From Diphasiastrum complanatum (taxonomy: Eukaryota; Streptophyta; Lycopodiopsida; Lycopodiales; Lycopodiaceae), in assembly GCA_029204225.1 (NCBI GenBank), contig CM055109.1, positions 17,601,590-17,665,589 on the forward strand: 64,000 nucleotides of DNA, read 5' to 3'. A model generated the notes under the pieces. The model saw nothing but the letters and a program-made list of their open reading frames with translations. It was not told the DNA's origin and did no database searches. How positions within the stretch are numbered: position 1 is the stretch's first letter; every line of letters begins with the position of its first letter. The position numbers and the translations under genes are program-made. Shown piece by piece: positions 20,155 through 32,625 of the stretch.

Positions 20155-22332
20155 CTAAACATCATGCCAAGCCATGGATTCCAAGACATTTTGTGCACTT
20201 GAAGATACATCAATTAAAATATTAAGTGCATAAATAATGTTGCCAAAGACAACTTGTCTTGCTTGATCCATATGATTGAGCCTAGATGGCTCCATCTTGA
20301 TACTCAAGGTTCTTCTTGGAGTCCTCGGGTCTTGAGCTTGCTCCTCCACTTGACTTGACTCCAAACCATCAATGAATTGAATAAGGTGTTGATCCAAAGG
20401 TGCTTCTTCAAGTTTACAAATCTTCCACTCTTGAAAGATCACATTTCCACCATTGACAAATTCTTTGGCTGAAAACAAGTAGATTCTACAATCTCTACTT
20501 GAAGAGCAAAACACTACCATTATTCCTATCATTGAAATAGGATAATCTTTGGTCCTTACATTGGAATGATCATGTTCAAAGCATGTGGACCCAAATATTT
20601 CCAATACAAATGATGTTTCATCTTTTATGACACTATTCAAACTATTACGAAAATAGTTATCCAATGAAATTGATTTATCAACAACAAATGTAGATTTCAA
20701 AGCATCCCATTTCATTGTCTTGTCATACAAAGTAATAAACACCATGAATCTTAAAGGTAAGAAACAAGTCACCTCATGTCTACTAATAATTTCCAAAAAG
20801 TATTCAAAGATAGTAGACTCTCCAATGCTCACCACCCTTGCAAGATGCACACTTGAATGGACAATTTGCATGCAATTTGATGACTCGGCCATTGTCATTG
20901 AGGACTCCCTTGAAACTCTCATGCTTTGAGGCTGATCCTCAATATCTTCCTTCTTTCGATGCTCCTCCTCAATGCAAGCAAGATCACACTTTGCCAAGAT
21001 CTCCTTTTGAGTGATCTCCTCATTTGCCAAGCTCATTCTTTCAAAAGCCACACTAGCTTCCAACTTAAACAATCTTCCATGCTTAAATCCCTTTGCAATG
21101 CAAACATCATTCTTCAAGATGAAACAAACACCCTGCTTAAAGTGGACATCCAAACCACTTTCTAAGAGTAAACCAACACTAAGAATATTCTTGGTGATTG
21201 ATGGTACATAAAGGACATTTTCTAGATCCATGCATTTTGAGGATTCTAGACACAAAGAGATGGTGCCAACACCATCTACCCTACACTCTTCATCATTTGC
21301 AGTAAAGACAAACTTTTTAGCAGCATTGAAAGAGTGTAAGGTTGAGAAAAAGTCCTTTTCACAAGACATGTGAGAGCTAGCCCCATTGTCGATCCACCAA
21401 TTGTCTCTTGAATTGCTATTGCTTGTTGGTGAGGATGTAGATGCCATCAAGAATACATCTATTTCATCCTCCTCCTCCTTTGCAAGGTTTCCTTGTTTGT
21501 CCTCCTCCACTTGTGCTCTTAGCCTCTTGTAGCATTCAGATGCATAATGCCCCTTCTTTTCACAAAAGAAGCATTTTTGCTTTGACTTGTCCTTTGAGCT
21601 TGATGCATCATCCTCTTCTTTGGCCTCCTTTGGATGCTGCTTCTTTCCATTGGTCTTCTTTTTGCCCTTGACTGAGAAATTGGCTTTCTCATCACCATTA
21701 TGCAAAGACAAGGAACTCATTCTAGATTTTGCATGGAGCATCCTACACTCTTCAGCCACTAATACACTGTGAAGTTTTTCTATAGTTGGCAAAGTGTCTT
21801 GGATGGCAAAACTTTGGACCAAATTTGCAAAGTCATCTCCTAGACCATTAAGGACAATTTGTACAAGCTCTCCATCATGAATCTTCTCTCCAATGGAAGC
21901 CAAATCCCTATTTAAAGACTTGATTATGAGTACATAATCCTGTGCACTCTCCTCACTTCTCCTCATGCTTTGCAAAATTTGATTTCTAAACATAAGAACT
22001 CTAGAAGTGTTGCTAGACTCATAGATTGATTTTAAAGACTCCCAAGCCTCTTTAGCATTAGTACAAGCTGATACTTCTCTCAACAAATCATTGCTCACAT
22101 TCATCTTCACACAATGAAGTGCAAGCCTAGATCTCTTCTTGTATCTAGCTAACTCTTGTGCACCTAGAGGTTCATCTTCATCTTCAATCAAGAACTCATA
22201 AAGGTCTTGGAGCACTAAGAGTGACTCCATTCTAACCTTCCAAATAGCATAATTTGTAGAATTCAGCCTCTCACTAGCTTCTAGAAGGTATGCTCCAGCA
22301 TATCCCATCTTACTAGTGACTTCTACAAACAA
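20155..22332 (-). CDS. Copia gag-protease with degenerate integrase tail, 725 codons
   Basis: Uninterrupted frame. The natural start is probably Met 9 (MGYAGAYLLEASERLNS). Residues 10-205: UBN2-type gag. Residues 254-267: zinc knuckle CFFCEKKGHYASEC. Residues 313-317: protease box WIDNGA (copia normally DSGA). The region to about 425 ends FKHGRLFKLEA, where gag-pre-integrase normally begins. Beyond that the catalytic integrase core, RT and RNase H are missing, yet a tail with a weak match to the copia integrase C-terminus remains (IFGSTCFEHDHSN...NGGNVIFQE). A frame this long without RT suggests a non-autonomous element relying on relatives for replication. No 5' LTR is attached; the right flank runs into a forward copia fragment near 22515. 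Confidence 0.8.
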   Translation of the reverse strand: MFVEVTSKMGYAGAYLLEASERLNSTNYAIWKVRMESLLVLQDLYEFLIEDEDEPLGAQELARYKKRSRLALHCVKMNVSNDLLREVSACTNAKEAWESLKSIYESSNTSRVLMFRNQILQSMRRSEESAQDYVLIIKSLNRDLASIGEKIHDGELVQIVLNGLGDDFANLVQSFAIQDTLPTIEKLHSVLVAEECRMLHAKSRMSSLSLHNGDEKANFSVKGKKKTNGKKQHPKEAKEEDDASSSKDKSKQKCFFCEKKGHYASECYKRLRAQVEEDKQGNLAKEEEDEIDVFLMASTSSPTSNSNSRDNWWIDNGASSHMSCEKDFFSTLHSFNAAKKFVFTANDEECRVDGVGTISLCLESSKCMDLENVLYVPSITKNILSVGLLLESGLDVHFKQGVCFILKNDVCIAKGFKHGRLFKLEASVAFERMSLANEEITQKEILAKCDLACIEEEHRKKEDIEDQPQSMRVSRESSMTMAESSNCMQIVHSSVHLARVVSIGESTIFEYFLEIISRHEVTCFLPLRFMVFITLYDKTMKWDALKSTFVVDKSISLDNYFRNSLNSVIKDETSFVLEIFGSTCFEHDHSNVRTKDYPISMIGIMVVFCSSSRDCRIYLFSAKEFVNGGNVIFQEWKICKLEEAPLDQHLIQFIDGLESSQVEEQAQDPRTPRRTLSIKMEPSRLNHMDQARQVVFGNIIYALNILIDVSSSAQNVLESMAWHDV

Positions 22333-22514
22333 GAAATAGATTTGATTGACTTGAAACTCACAAAGGTCTCACACTTGCAGTGTTTCACTCAAATTTGATT
22401 TCTAATCCAACAAATGGACTTATAATCACAGTTCTATCACTCCCTCACAAAGCTGGAATGAAGATAAGATGAAGTGAAAATACTTTCAAACAAATCTTGC
22501 CAAGAAATGGATTT
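22333..22514. other. Leader of the reverse copia element, junction with forward copia
   Basis: Non-coding leader (sense, reverse strand) upstream of gag. No PBS (TGGTATCAGAGC) is present, so the 5' LTR and PBS were removed before the junction near 22515. Confidence 0.5.
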
Positions 22515-24869
22515 GATTGTATTGTAACATTCATTGATGATGTTAGTAGATTTTGTTGGATCTATCTACTAAAGAGCAAGGATGAAGTGTATGATGTCTT
22601 TGTCAAGTTCAAGAATGCAAGAGGGAACCAATTTTCTAAAAAAATCAAGTGCTTGAGAGGTGACAATGGTGGTGAGTACATATCTAACAAGTTCAAGGCC
22701 TTTTGTGATGAGCATGGGATCAAGAGGGAGTATACAATATCAAGGACCCCACAACAAAATGGAGTGGCTGAAAGGAAAAATAGGACTTTATGTGAAAGTG
22801 CTAAAGCCCATTTTGGGATCAAGCTTTGTTGTGTGCCAATTTCTTGTGCAATAGGTGGCCGAGTGCTATTTTGGATGGAAGGACACCTTTTGAGATGCTA
22901 TTCAAGAGGAGGCCGAGTGTCAACTTTCTAAGAACCTTTGGATGCACATGCTATGTCAACATTACTCTTGATGATAGGACCAAGGAGGATCCATCTTCAA
23001 GAAGAGGTATTTTTGTTGGATATAGTGAGATGAGTAAAGCCTACAAGGTTTAAATACCTTCTACTAACAAAGTGATTGTTGATAGAGATGTCATTTTTGA
23101 TGAGGGGAACATTCCAAAGGTGTCTTCAAGCATGGTTGATGGTAGAGTGGATGGATCTAACATTCTTGATGTTGATGAGAAGGATCTTACTTTGGATGGT
23201 GGTGATGATGGACCTTCATCACGTCAAAAGCCAAGGAGAACATCAAGAGAAAGACAAGTACCTTCAAGGCTCACATATAATCAAAAGGGTAAGGAAGTAG
23301 TTTCTAAAAATTATGTTGCTTTCCTAACCTCTTTGGATGAGCCTACAAGTGTAGATCAAGCAAGGAAAGAGGAGGAGTGGATCCAAGCAATGGATCTCGA
23401 GTATCAAGCTCTTATGAAGAATGGAACATGGAGATTGGTGGAGTTGCCTAAGGACAAAAAAGCTATTGGATGCAAATGGATCTTCAAGGTGAAGACAAAC
23501 CAAGATGGATCTATCAACAAGTACAAGGCAAGGCTAGTGGCAGAAGGATATGCTCAACAACAAGGAATTGACTATGATGAGACCTTTGCACCCATGGCAA
23601 AGATGGTAAGCATCTGAGTCATCATTTCACTTGCTACACTTTATGGATGAAATCTATGGCAAATGGACATTTTAAATGCATTCTTGAATGGTGATCTTGA
23701 GGAGGAAGTATACATGGAGCAACCCGAGAGCTACATTTCATCAACAAAGCCAAATCATGTGTGTTTCTACAAAAGAGCTTGCATGGCCTTAAGCAAGCAC
23801 CAAGGAGTTGGTATGCTAAGCTTAATACTTTTTTACTCTCTCAAGGCTTTGTTATGAGTGATTATGATCATAAACTTTATTATAGGTTTGCTGAAAATGA
23901 TGTTACCATCTTGCTAATCTATGTGGATGATATCATCTTGAGTGGTGGAGACAATCAAGATATGGAGGATATCAAGAATGCTCTTAAGAAGGAGTTTGAG
24001 GTGCATGATCTTGGTAATTTGCATTACATTTTAGGAATAGAAGTCATTAGATCTTCTCAATCTACTTTCATTTGTCAAGAGAAGTATGCTAGTTCTATTC
24101 TAGAAAGATTTCATATGGTAGATGCAAAAGCTATTGATACACCTATGGAGTCTCATGTTAAGCTAACTATAAGAGGTAATGAAAGATCCTTCAAGGACAT
24201 TACTCTCTATAGAAAGCTAGTTGGTTCACTCATCTATCTAGCCATTAATAGACCTGATCTAAGCTATTGTGTTGGAAGATTGAGTCAATTCATGCAAGAT
24301 CCTAGTGAGGAGCATTGGAAGCTAGCAAAGCGAGTTTTGAGGTACATCATTGGAACTCGAGATTTTGGCATATTGTATGAGGGATCATCACCTAATCTTT
24401 TTGGATTTTCATATTCGGACTATGCTGGAGATGTAATGGATAGGAAATCAATAGTGCTTATTGTATTTTCATAGGTGATGGAGCTATATCATGGATGTCA
24501 AAGAAACAAGCCACTATCTCATTGTCATCTAGTGAGGCTGAGTACAAAGCTCTTACGCATTGCACAAAGGAGATGGTATGGATCAAGAGGATGATCAAGG
24601 ATCTTCACTTGCTGGATTTTTCAGAGAGCCCAATCATCTTTTGTGACAATCAATCTGCCCAAAGAATGGCATCCAATCCTATCTTTCATGCTAGGAGCAA
24701 GCATATTGAGATACAATATCATTTTGTGAGGGAGCGAGTCATTGCAAAGGAGGTGGAGCTTCAACATGTGTCTTCAAGGGAATGTGTAGCTGATATCTTC
24801 ACCAAAGCATTGGGAAAAGACTTGTTCATGAAGCATAGGACTTCACTTGGTTATCAAAGTCTATGCTAA
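22515..24869 (+). pseudogene. Ty1/copia integrase-RT-RNase H remnant (autonomous type)
   Basis: Starts inside the integrase core after the first catalytic Asp: VTFIDDVSRFCWIYLL, RGDNGGEY and PQQNGVAERKNRT are seen. Then come the integrase C-terminus (FGCTCYVNIT, GIFVGYSEMSKAYKV), RT (ALMKNGTWRLVELP, NAFLNGDLEEEVYMEQP, KQAPRSWYAKL, IYVDDIIL) and RNase H (SLSSSEAEYKALTHCTKEM, DNQSAQRMASNPIFHARSKHIE). Lesions: a deletion and frameshift near 22807, TAA at about 23051, TGA at about 23615, frameshifts near 23765 and 24450. It is nearly identical in RNase H to the element at 53853-59866, and it preserves the RT which that element has lost. It is followed directly by the polypurine tract and LTR. Confidence 0.9.
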
Positions 24870-24887
24870 AACTAGTTGAAGAGGGAG

Positions 24888-25530
24888 TGTGAAAGATTCA
24901 ACTAGTTTCATCACATTTTGCAATATTTTCATATGTGGCATATTGAGGCCAAAACTTGTTTTAGACTTAGAGGTTGACTTTTCAAAGTTCATTAGTATAA
25001 ATTTCATTTGAATAAAAACTTTTTGAGAGTGTGGGAAAGATAGAATGCAAGTTTGAGTAGATTCAATTTGAATAAGTTGGGTACATTGAATCTAGACCCA
25101 AAATTAGTAGGGTTAGCATTTTGGTGGGAAAGCCAAGTGACCAAATAGGGTTTGGACCTGGTATAAAAGGATGTAACTCATGGAGAGAGTGATATTCTCT
25201 CTTCTCTATTTCATTTCATGCTTATACGTGGTCCTCTTGGGTTCTACTATCCATTGGTGCACTATCTTGGTGATTGCTTGCAATTCTATGTATAGAATGA
25301 TCTATATTTGTTATTTTTGAATCCACATGTGTGAAATACAGTAGCTTGCTGGTTTTGTACGGACAAAAATAGTACATAATCATTTCATTCAAGTTTGATC
25401 AAGTTCTATTAGTGTTTGCATCTCAAATTGTGTGTAGATGCTGATTTTTGGTGAGATTGGTAGTGTATTTCTCTTTCTAACCAAAGATCATTCAAGTAGA
25501 TTGGATCTTAAGGATCTGAAATCTTTCACA
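24888..25530 (+). mobile_element. 3' LTR, TGTGAAAG copia family, 643 bp
   Basis: TGTGAAAGATT...AATCTTTCACA ends, preceded by the purine run GAAGAGGGAG. TATAAAA at 25162-25168 is a likely promoter TATA box. It is homologous to both LTRs of the element at 53853-59866; from the TATA box to the end it looks identical to 59498-59866. Confidence 0.9.
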
Positions 25531-26720
25531 ATTTCTTCTTCGAGGAGTTTCTACGCTTCATTGAAGATTTCTGTTCAGGTTTTGAGGAGCCTTTGCTTCT
25601 CGTTGTGACTTTGAATATCTTCTCCACATCACTTGGCCAGGACAAGTCATCTGTCTTTGCCAATTTTCCTTCAATAACATCAATCCTCTGCACAACATTA
25701 GTTGAAGCTTTTTCTTTTGAGTCTACAGTAACTGGTGTTGCTACATACTGATATTTGGATTGTGGCTTCTGCGGCTAAGGGCAGTCAGGATAATTGTGGC
25801 CAGGCTCCCTACAGTTTAAGCATAACGGTACATAAACAATCAGCTTTCGTGGTTGAGGACAGTCAGGTTAAAAATGTCTCGGCTGTCCACAACAGTTGTA
25901 GCAGTTGCCCGACACTGGTTTAGTCACGGATTGAGACTTTTTTGGTCCAAAAAATTTAGGAGGGTTGTGTCTTCTTGGTGCAAACTTTGGTCTGTCCTAG
26001 TGGGCTGATGCAGTAGTACCCTGAACATAGTTAGTAGTCGCATCATTTTGAAAAATAAAAAGTACCTCCTGGATAGGATCTTCAATATACTTGACATTCA
26101 TAGTGGTGCAGTCTTCCTTAGTATGTCCAGAAGTTCCACATTTCGTACACCACATTCCTAAGTTGGAAGAAGACGCTTTTGGTCTTTTGACTGCAACTTC
26201 AGAGATCTGCACCTTCAAATCATTAAACTTTTTATTAAGGTTAGCCATATTACTCTTCCAAAGCTTTTCAGCTTTAGAAGTTGACGACTTATCCTCTATG
26301 GTTTTCGTGTCTCGTTTATTCTTTCTTTCTCCTTTATCAGCTTCTGATTCTGATGAATCGCTGCCTTCAAACTCCGAGCTTGAAGAACTGGTACTTGAGT
26401 CAGAATTTGAATCATCATCGCAGTCACTGGAATCAGTCTTAGACTTATGAGATCTTTTAGTTGAGCGTCGCTTTTGTGCTAGTTTCGAGGTCTCAAATTT
26501 TTTGGCACTAGCTATTACTGCTGCTAAAGAGGTCATGTCCCCTTGTCTGCAATACCGATCAATCTTTGGTGGTAAACCAGCCAAAAACCATTCGATTTGC
26601 ATATCAACGAGATATACTCCGGTTAGTTTTCCTATAAGATTTTTAACCTTTCGTGTATATTTTTGAAGAGATTCTTTAGTCTTCTTCTGAACATTGTTCA
26701 GACATCCGAGAATTATAGAT
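25531..26720 (-). pseudogene. Ty3/gypsy gag remnant
   Basis: The best open frame is 26602-25997. It contains a gag tail (WFLAGLPPKIDRYCRQGDMTS), a long acidic Ser/Asp/Glu tract and a zinc knuckle CTKCGTSGHTKEDC. Gag text continues upstream to about 26700 (QKKTKESLQKYTRKVKN). Downstream, in broken frames to 25531, two further knuckle-like segments occur (for example CLNCREPGHNYPDCP), so the protein had several zinc knuckles. Protease, RT and integrase are absent at the left end, where a copia LTR abuts at 25530. Confidence 0.75.
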
Positions 26721-26799
26721 TTGTAACCGATTTCTTTGAACTAATTCAGAAATGTGAAAAATTCAGCAACTTCACACGTGTGGGAAACCACACCAAATG

Positions 26800-27536
26800 T
26801 GTGAATGATCTTGACCATGCTTTGTGGTGGCACACAGATCACTTGTAGAGCAATCCTGCAATCTACCAACAGATTTGAGGCTAGAGCAGAATCTAGAATG
26901 CTACAGATCAAAGCAAAAATAATTCCTCACAAATAGAGAGAATACATAACCAGATTAATTTATGAAGAATGCCTTCTACTTGAGTTAGAGAGAGAATATC
27001 AAAACAAGCAAAATAGCATGAGATCCAATTTTGACATTATGACATTACCAAAGCTTGATTCATCATTGGATATGAATGAGAATGATATGTACATATATAG
27101 GAGAGCCGAAATTTGTGGTACTCCTTGCATTCAGTGCATTCCCTACTCCTAATCAAGTGTAAACTATTACCATATGGACACCTAATAGCTTGCATGCTGA
27201 AGCACCTAACTCCTACCTACTTTGTCCAAATGTCAAATTCTCCACTATGAACCTACAAAACTACATGCATGTGTCAAATAGTGTTTGCATGTCTTGCATG
27301 TGACTTCCCTAGATGACTTGGACATGTGTAGAACATGTATACTGACTTGCATGTTGCATGCATACACACTAACTGATTTTGCATGTCATCTAGTTTTATG
27401 CATGTCATCAAATCTAGATCTACCTAACTCAAACTTGCCCTAATCTATAAGGTCATGTGCTCAATTCACATACCTTTGGTATATATTTTCCTCATCAACC
27501 CCTATAGACAAGTTGGATGGCTTTTTATTCTTCACA
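26800..27536 (-). mobile_element. 3' LTR of a non-autonomous LTR element
   Basis: Sense ends TGTGAAG (27536) and CATTCACA (26800), about 737 bp, with a purine-rich TTAGAAG just upstream in sense. Homologous, inverted, to 42690-43534. It belongs to the internal region at 27537-28432. It lies inside gypsy sequence. Confidence 0.7.
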
Positions 27537-28432
27537 CTTCTAAAAAGTTATCAACTTGGCTTGATCACTTGAACTTGAAATCCTCCAAGATTGGTCGAAT
27601 TGTTGATGAAGAAACTCTTTGTGTGTGGATTCTTTGCTTTGGATTTGAATTGAAGATGATCAAAGAATCCATCATAGCACCACCCTTACCATAACCATGA
27701 TAAGATCTCTTTGACATAAATCTTTTCCAAACTTCTTTGAAAAATATTCCACCAATCTGCTACTATGTCAATGTGCCTCCTCCATGCTTGATGTCGATCC
27801 TGTGTTTGCAAAGTCCACTTGCATGAAGTTGGCTGCAACAAAATCTGAAAAATTCAAGGCCTCCAAGCCTCATAGTGATCACAAAGATCATATAGATCAA
27901 GTTTATACCTTGAGCAATATTCAAGATTAAGCACACTAGCTTCATTAGTCAAAACACTATGAACTCTATCCAAAATGGATCTAATCTTGAAACCATACTC
28001 AAACTTGATCAAATTGAGGCTAAATACTTTCTTAAGGATGTAAGTGTCCTCATTGGATGTTTCACTTACTCTCAAAAGAAATTCACAATCTGCCTCAAAA
28101 CATGAAAAAACTCTGTTTTTCAAACTATGAGTACTAAACTCATACTTGCTCTTACTCAATTTAAGAGCATACAAATGATGATACAATATCTTGCTTTCTA
28201 GATATTTTGGAAACATAATCAAGTCACAAATGACAAGAATTAATTCCAAATTAAAGACTTCATTCAAAACTAGAATAGTCTTACTTGATCTTTGAGATAA
28301 ACAAATCTCATCTAAGCAAGATACATCATCAATCAAAGAAAGAGAACCATAGGTGAGTAGAATAGAATGAATACCACCTTCACTTATCCTTTCTTTTCCA
28401 TGAAATAAGATCAACAAGGACTCGGCCTTGAA
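27537..28432 (-). mobile_element. Internal region with an orphan conserved ORF
   Basis: An open frame from 28417 to 27854 (187 codons) shows no copia or gypsy domain. It is homologous in text and order to the frame at 45656-46006 of the LTR element at 43535-47207: both share a KGKxxIS..GIHxILT start, an LYALxxxKSKxxxxTHSLK block and an EADCxxLxR block. Two elements with different LTRs keep the same non-retroviral coding segment, so it may be a real element-specific protein; function unknown. The 5' end is cut at the gypsy junction near 28432. Confidence 0.55.
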
Positions 28433-31400
28433 ATACGCCCTGTGTTACATGTCTTGTTTACCAAATAAAGTAACGGTTGATGGTCAGTATAAAATGCAAA
28501 AAGTGTTGCCAATAGATAATGTCGAAAATTCTTAACAGAAAAAATCATGGCCAACGCTTCACATTTGGTTGTCGAATAATTCTTCTCAGAATCTGTAAGT
28601 TGTCAACTTGCAAACCTGATAGAATAATCTTTCTTATATTCACCTGGTTGCGTCAAAACTGATCCAATTGCATATTTTGATGCATCAGTATGAACATGAA
28701 ACTCAATTGTCCAGATTGGAGCTCGTAGAATCGGTGCATTAACTAAAGCTTTCTTCAATTTTTCAAATGCTTCCAATGCCTCTATTGTCCAAATTGGTAC
28801 AATAGTCAATTTGTATATAGGTCTTGCTAAATTCGCAAAAAATAAAATAAATATGCAATAATAATTTGCATTACCCATAAACACGTAGACTCTACGAATT
28901 GTTCCTGGCGGTAGTAACTGGTAGTGGTAACTCCACAATGACTTTGATATTGGAATAATCTGTAGCAATGCCATGTCTTGATATCACATGTCCAAGGACA
29001 ACTCCATGAGTGACCCAAATATGACATTTTTCTGGATTTAAGGAGATTTGGTATTTGCGACAACATTCAAATACTTTTTTCAAACTATCCAAGTGGTCTA
29101 TATCGGCACTATGGACTCCGAGATCATCCAAGTAGATTTCAAGAAATTTCTGCAAGTAGTCGTTAAAGGCAAATTGCATGACTATATGAAATGAACTAGG
29201 TGCATTACAAAGTCCAAATGACATAGCTTTATAAGCATAAGTTTCCCATTCTGTTGCAAAAGCTATTTTATGGTGATCCGCAGGTGCAATTTTAACTTGG
29301 TTGTAACCACTAAATCCATCCAAAAAATTGTACGATTCCGCTCCAACAAGTCAGTCCAATATGCTTTCAGTAAAGGGTAATGGAAAGTGATCCTTTCGCT
29401 TCACTTTGTTTAAGGCCTTGAAATTCACACAAATTCTCACCTTTCCATTTTTCTTAGAAACAACAACAATTGGAGAAACTCATTCCATATGTTCAATTTC
29501 ATAAATGAAAGTCGACGTTTGAAATGCTCTAGCATATCATGCTGGACTTCTTCTGATTGTTCCTTTTCATAAAGATTGATCTTTGATCTCCGTTTAGCTT
29601 TCTTGGCAAGAATCGATTGTGGAGGCGATGACCTTCTAGAAGATGTACTCTTCTCTGAGGGTGATGACTTCCTTTATGGTGATTTCTTGCGAGAAGTCTG
29701 ACTTAAACAATCATCCTTGACATTTTTCTTTCCTTTATCCAATAAAGGTCGTACATTCTTAAAATCAACTTTTCGAGATAATTTTTTTCATTTCAGGATT
29801 GTATTGTAATGTTGCTTAGCTTGTTTCTTTGTCATTGGTCCTAGAGCTTTTCCTTCCTTTAATATAACTGCTTTTGGCAGCTTTATTGTTGGTTCATCTG
29901 AAATATCTCGAACTCAAAATCTTGTGGAGATCTATGTGATTGAGGATCTGTTCATCTGTAAGTTCTGCATCTCCATCGTAAGTCAAGACATGACTAACAT
30001 GTATTAGATCATCTTCAATCACATCTGGAATTGGATCAATTGATATTCAAGCTAAGTTCATCATATTCAATGAAAAAGTGATTGGTGTATCCGAAGTTCA
30101 ACCAAGTAAGAAAATTTTGCTCAATTCAGATTGATTATCTCGTTGACACATATAGTCTGCTGTACAATCCACTGTTGCAAGAGCTTGATTCCAATTAATA
30201 GTGTCGGTTTGAGAGTCATTATAGACTCCCAGAGTCTTCACTTGTCGATCACAGGTATGATTCGTTGTTGATGAATCATCATCTCCTCTTTGGACTACTG
30301 GCTTGATAGTCCAAGTGATTGGATCTACTTTGACCGCACGCTCATGATTCTCAAAAGTTATTTTTTCGGTGCCAAAGTTATGAATTACTTGCACAACTCG
30401 TAACCATGGACGTCCCAATAAAACTCTATACACATTTGGCGCGTCAGGTAAGTCCATTACTACAAAAGTAATGACAAACTACACTCCAGCTATTTTGACA
30501 GGTACGTCTTCAACCATTCCTCTCGGATGGACTGTCATTTGATCAGCTAGCTTAATAACAAAAGTGGCAGGCTTTAACTTTGTAAGGCCCCATTTTGTAC
30601 ATATAGCTTGGTTGAAATCAGGTTAACTCCTGAACCCCCATCAATCACGGCTGCTTCCTTACCAAATTGTCTATGTTGTATCGGCAGGGTGATGTTTTTC
30701 TGCTCACTTTCCTAGGCTGCTCCTGCACTTCGTTCATTTTTTAAACTCAACACAAAAAGTGGCTTTCTAAGGACTTATGGTTCCATTTGAGTCAATCTTT
30801 CTACTAATACTTCTTTACTTTCGACACCAGCTTAAGAAATTCTCCTAGTGTAATATTTTATTTTGCTAGACAGAATATTTATGATCATTTCTATTTGCAA
30901 TGCTTCTAGTTCTGTCATCTTGAAGGGTTCTTCATGATGGTGCAACTGTGTATTAACATCTGTTCTTGGATCTGCTTGTGGCATAAAAGGAGAAGGAGCT
31001 TCGGCTGCTGGTTTAACAGCTTCTTGGGCTTCTTCTTCTTGGAACTATTTGATCGACTATCTCATATCTTGATATCTTTTCTTTTTGCTTTGAGATTCGG
31101 TTATACCCCTGATGCGGTAGATATATCTGTAGTTGGTGCAGATTCAACAAGTACTGGATCAACTAGAACCTCTTTCTGTTTCTGGGCTCTGGTAACAACC
31201 ATCAAAGGTATAGTTGGTTCAGATTGAACTACTAGTCTTTTCTTGATTGTAATCATATTCACTGGAGCAGTAACTGGTGGTAGTTTGGATCTTGTAGGAC
31301 ATTCTTTATGATAGTGTCCATAACCACATTCTCTACAGAATGGTATAAACTTCTCTTTGTTTGGACATTCAGCAACTCTGTGATTCTCTCCACATGCAAA

Positions 31401-32625
31401 ACTCCAAGTGGCGCTCTAGTCCATTGTCTACATGCTTGTTGTTGCGCAGCAGTATAGATAGCATACTTTTCTGAAGGACCACTCTCGTGATCATTGCTAT
31501 AGTTTCATTGCTCCTTAGCATGATAAGATTCTGGTTCCATTAGATTAGCAGGAGGAGCACTCTGTTCCATTGGAGCTGGCAAAGCTAATCTTTCTAAAAA
31601 TCCAACGGCAAAATTGAAAGGCTTCCCGTCATGACCCTTTGAATAAGTAGGTTCTCGATACTAAATCTTAGCATGTCTTTGCTGGATAATCCGAGGATTA
31701 AATGACCAAAAGGCTATTTCATGTCCCGTAGAATTGCACAAATGACAAATAGTATTCGTCATTCATTGTTTCAACATTGGACATTCATTTATAGTATGAT
31801 TGCCTGCACAAATTGAACACTAGACATTTTTTTCGGCTAGGAAAAGTCTTTGCAAACTTTTTAGGTTTTTTGTTCGCTTTACAATGGATTTTTTCCAAGG
31901 CTCTCAACTTTTCGATGAATTAAGACTGTATTTTTTCTAGCTGCATTTGCTGCTTTTGACCAAGTTTCTCGAACTCGTGGATCATCTTCTTTGCAATAGC
32001 ATTGATATTTGTTAATTCAATGGTGATGGATGTTGTCGTGGTTTGCCCTGAGGTATAAGGCAACATTCCAACATTTGGTTCGTCATCAGAATCTTCATCC
32101 TCCTCACGAATTGCATCATCCATAGTGCTTTTATCGTAGCATATTTAGTATGGCGTTTCAACTCGCGTCTAATCCGTTTAGGTAGACCTGCTAAAAACCA
32201 CATAATCAAAGCATCCTCATTGATTAGTTTGGGATCACACTCAAATCTGAGGTGTTTAACCCGTTCAATATAATCTCGTATTACCTCTCTCTTTCCCATT
32301 TTAATTTTACTTAAAAAGGAGAAAGGGATTTTCCATAAACTTTTTGGGCTTAAATCTCATAATAAGAGTGGCTTTAATTACTTTCTAATCTTGACATTGT
32401 GCTTCCTCTTGGTTATAAAACCAATCTTGGGCAGCTCCAGTTAAGGCCATAGGGAATAACTAAAGTTTATCTTGTGAAAATACTTCACCATATATCCTAC
32501 ATGATTAAGAAAAGATCTGGAGATATTTTATGGGATCAGATAACCCATTGTACTTTGGTATTTCTAAACGAGAATACCTTTTAACAACAAGGGTGGTGAG
32601 TTCAATGGTCCTCCGTCAGCCATAG
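28433..32625 (-). pseudogene. Ty3/gypsy element remnant: gag-protease-RT-RNase H
   Basis: In sense order: gag start MADGGPLNSPPLLLKG near 32625; gag body 32299-32012 (RDYIERVKHLRFECD, FLAGLPKRIRREL); an acidic segment; zinc-knuckle region near 31320-31400; protease IDGGSGVNLI near 30650 and VYRVLLGRPWLRVVQ at 30425-30380; RT from about 29480 (VVVSKKNGKVRICVNFKALN, DGFSGYNQVKIAP, YLDD at about 29130, VLGHVISRHGIATDY); RNase H at 28760-28435 with HTDASKYAIGSVLTQ and FYTDHQPLLYLVNKTCNTG. Many stops and frameshifts. Integrase is lost where a non-autonomous LTR element joins. A forward fragment of the same family lies at 38549-39240. Confidence 0.85.

Noticed and set aside
20720-21772. Forward-strand open frames across 20720-21772
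   Set aside because: Antisense shadows of the 725-codon copia frame.
30934-31227. Forward 97-codon frame
   Set aside because: Antisense to the gypsy gag region; no protein-like features.
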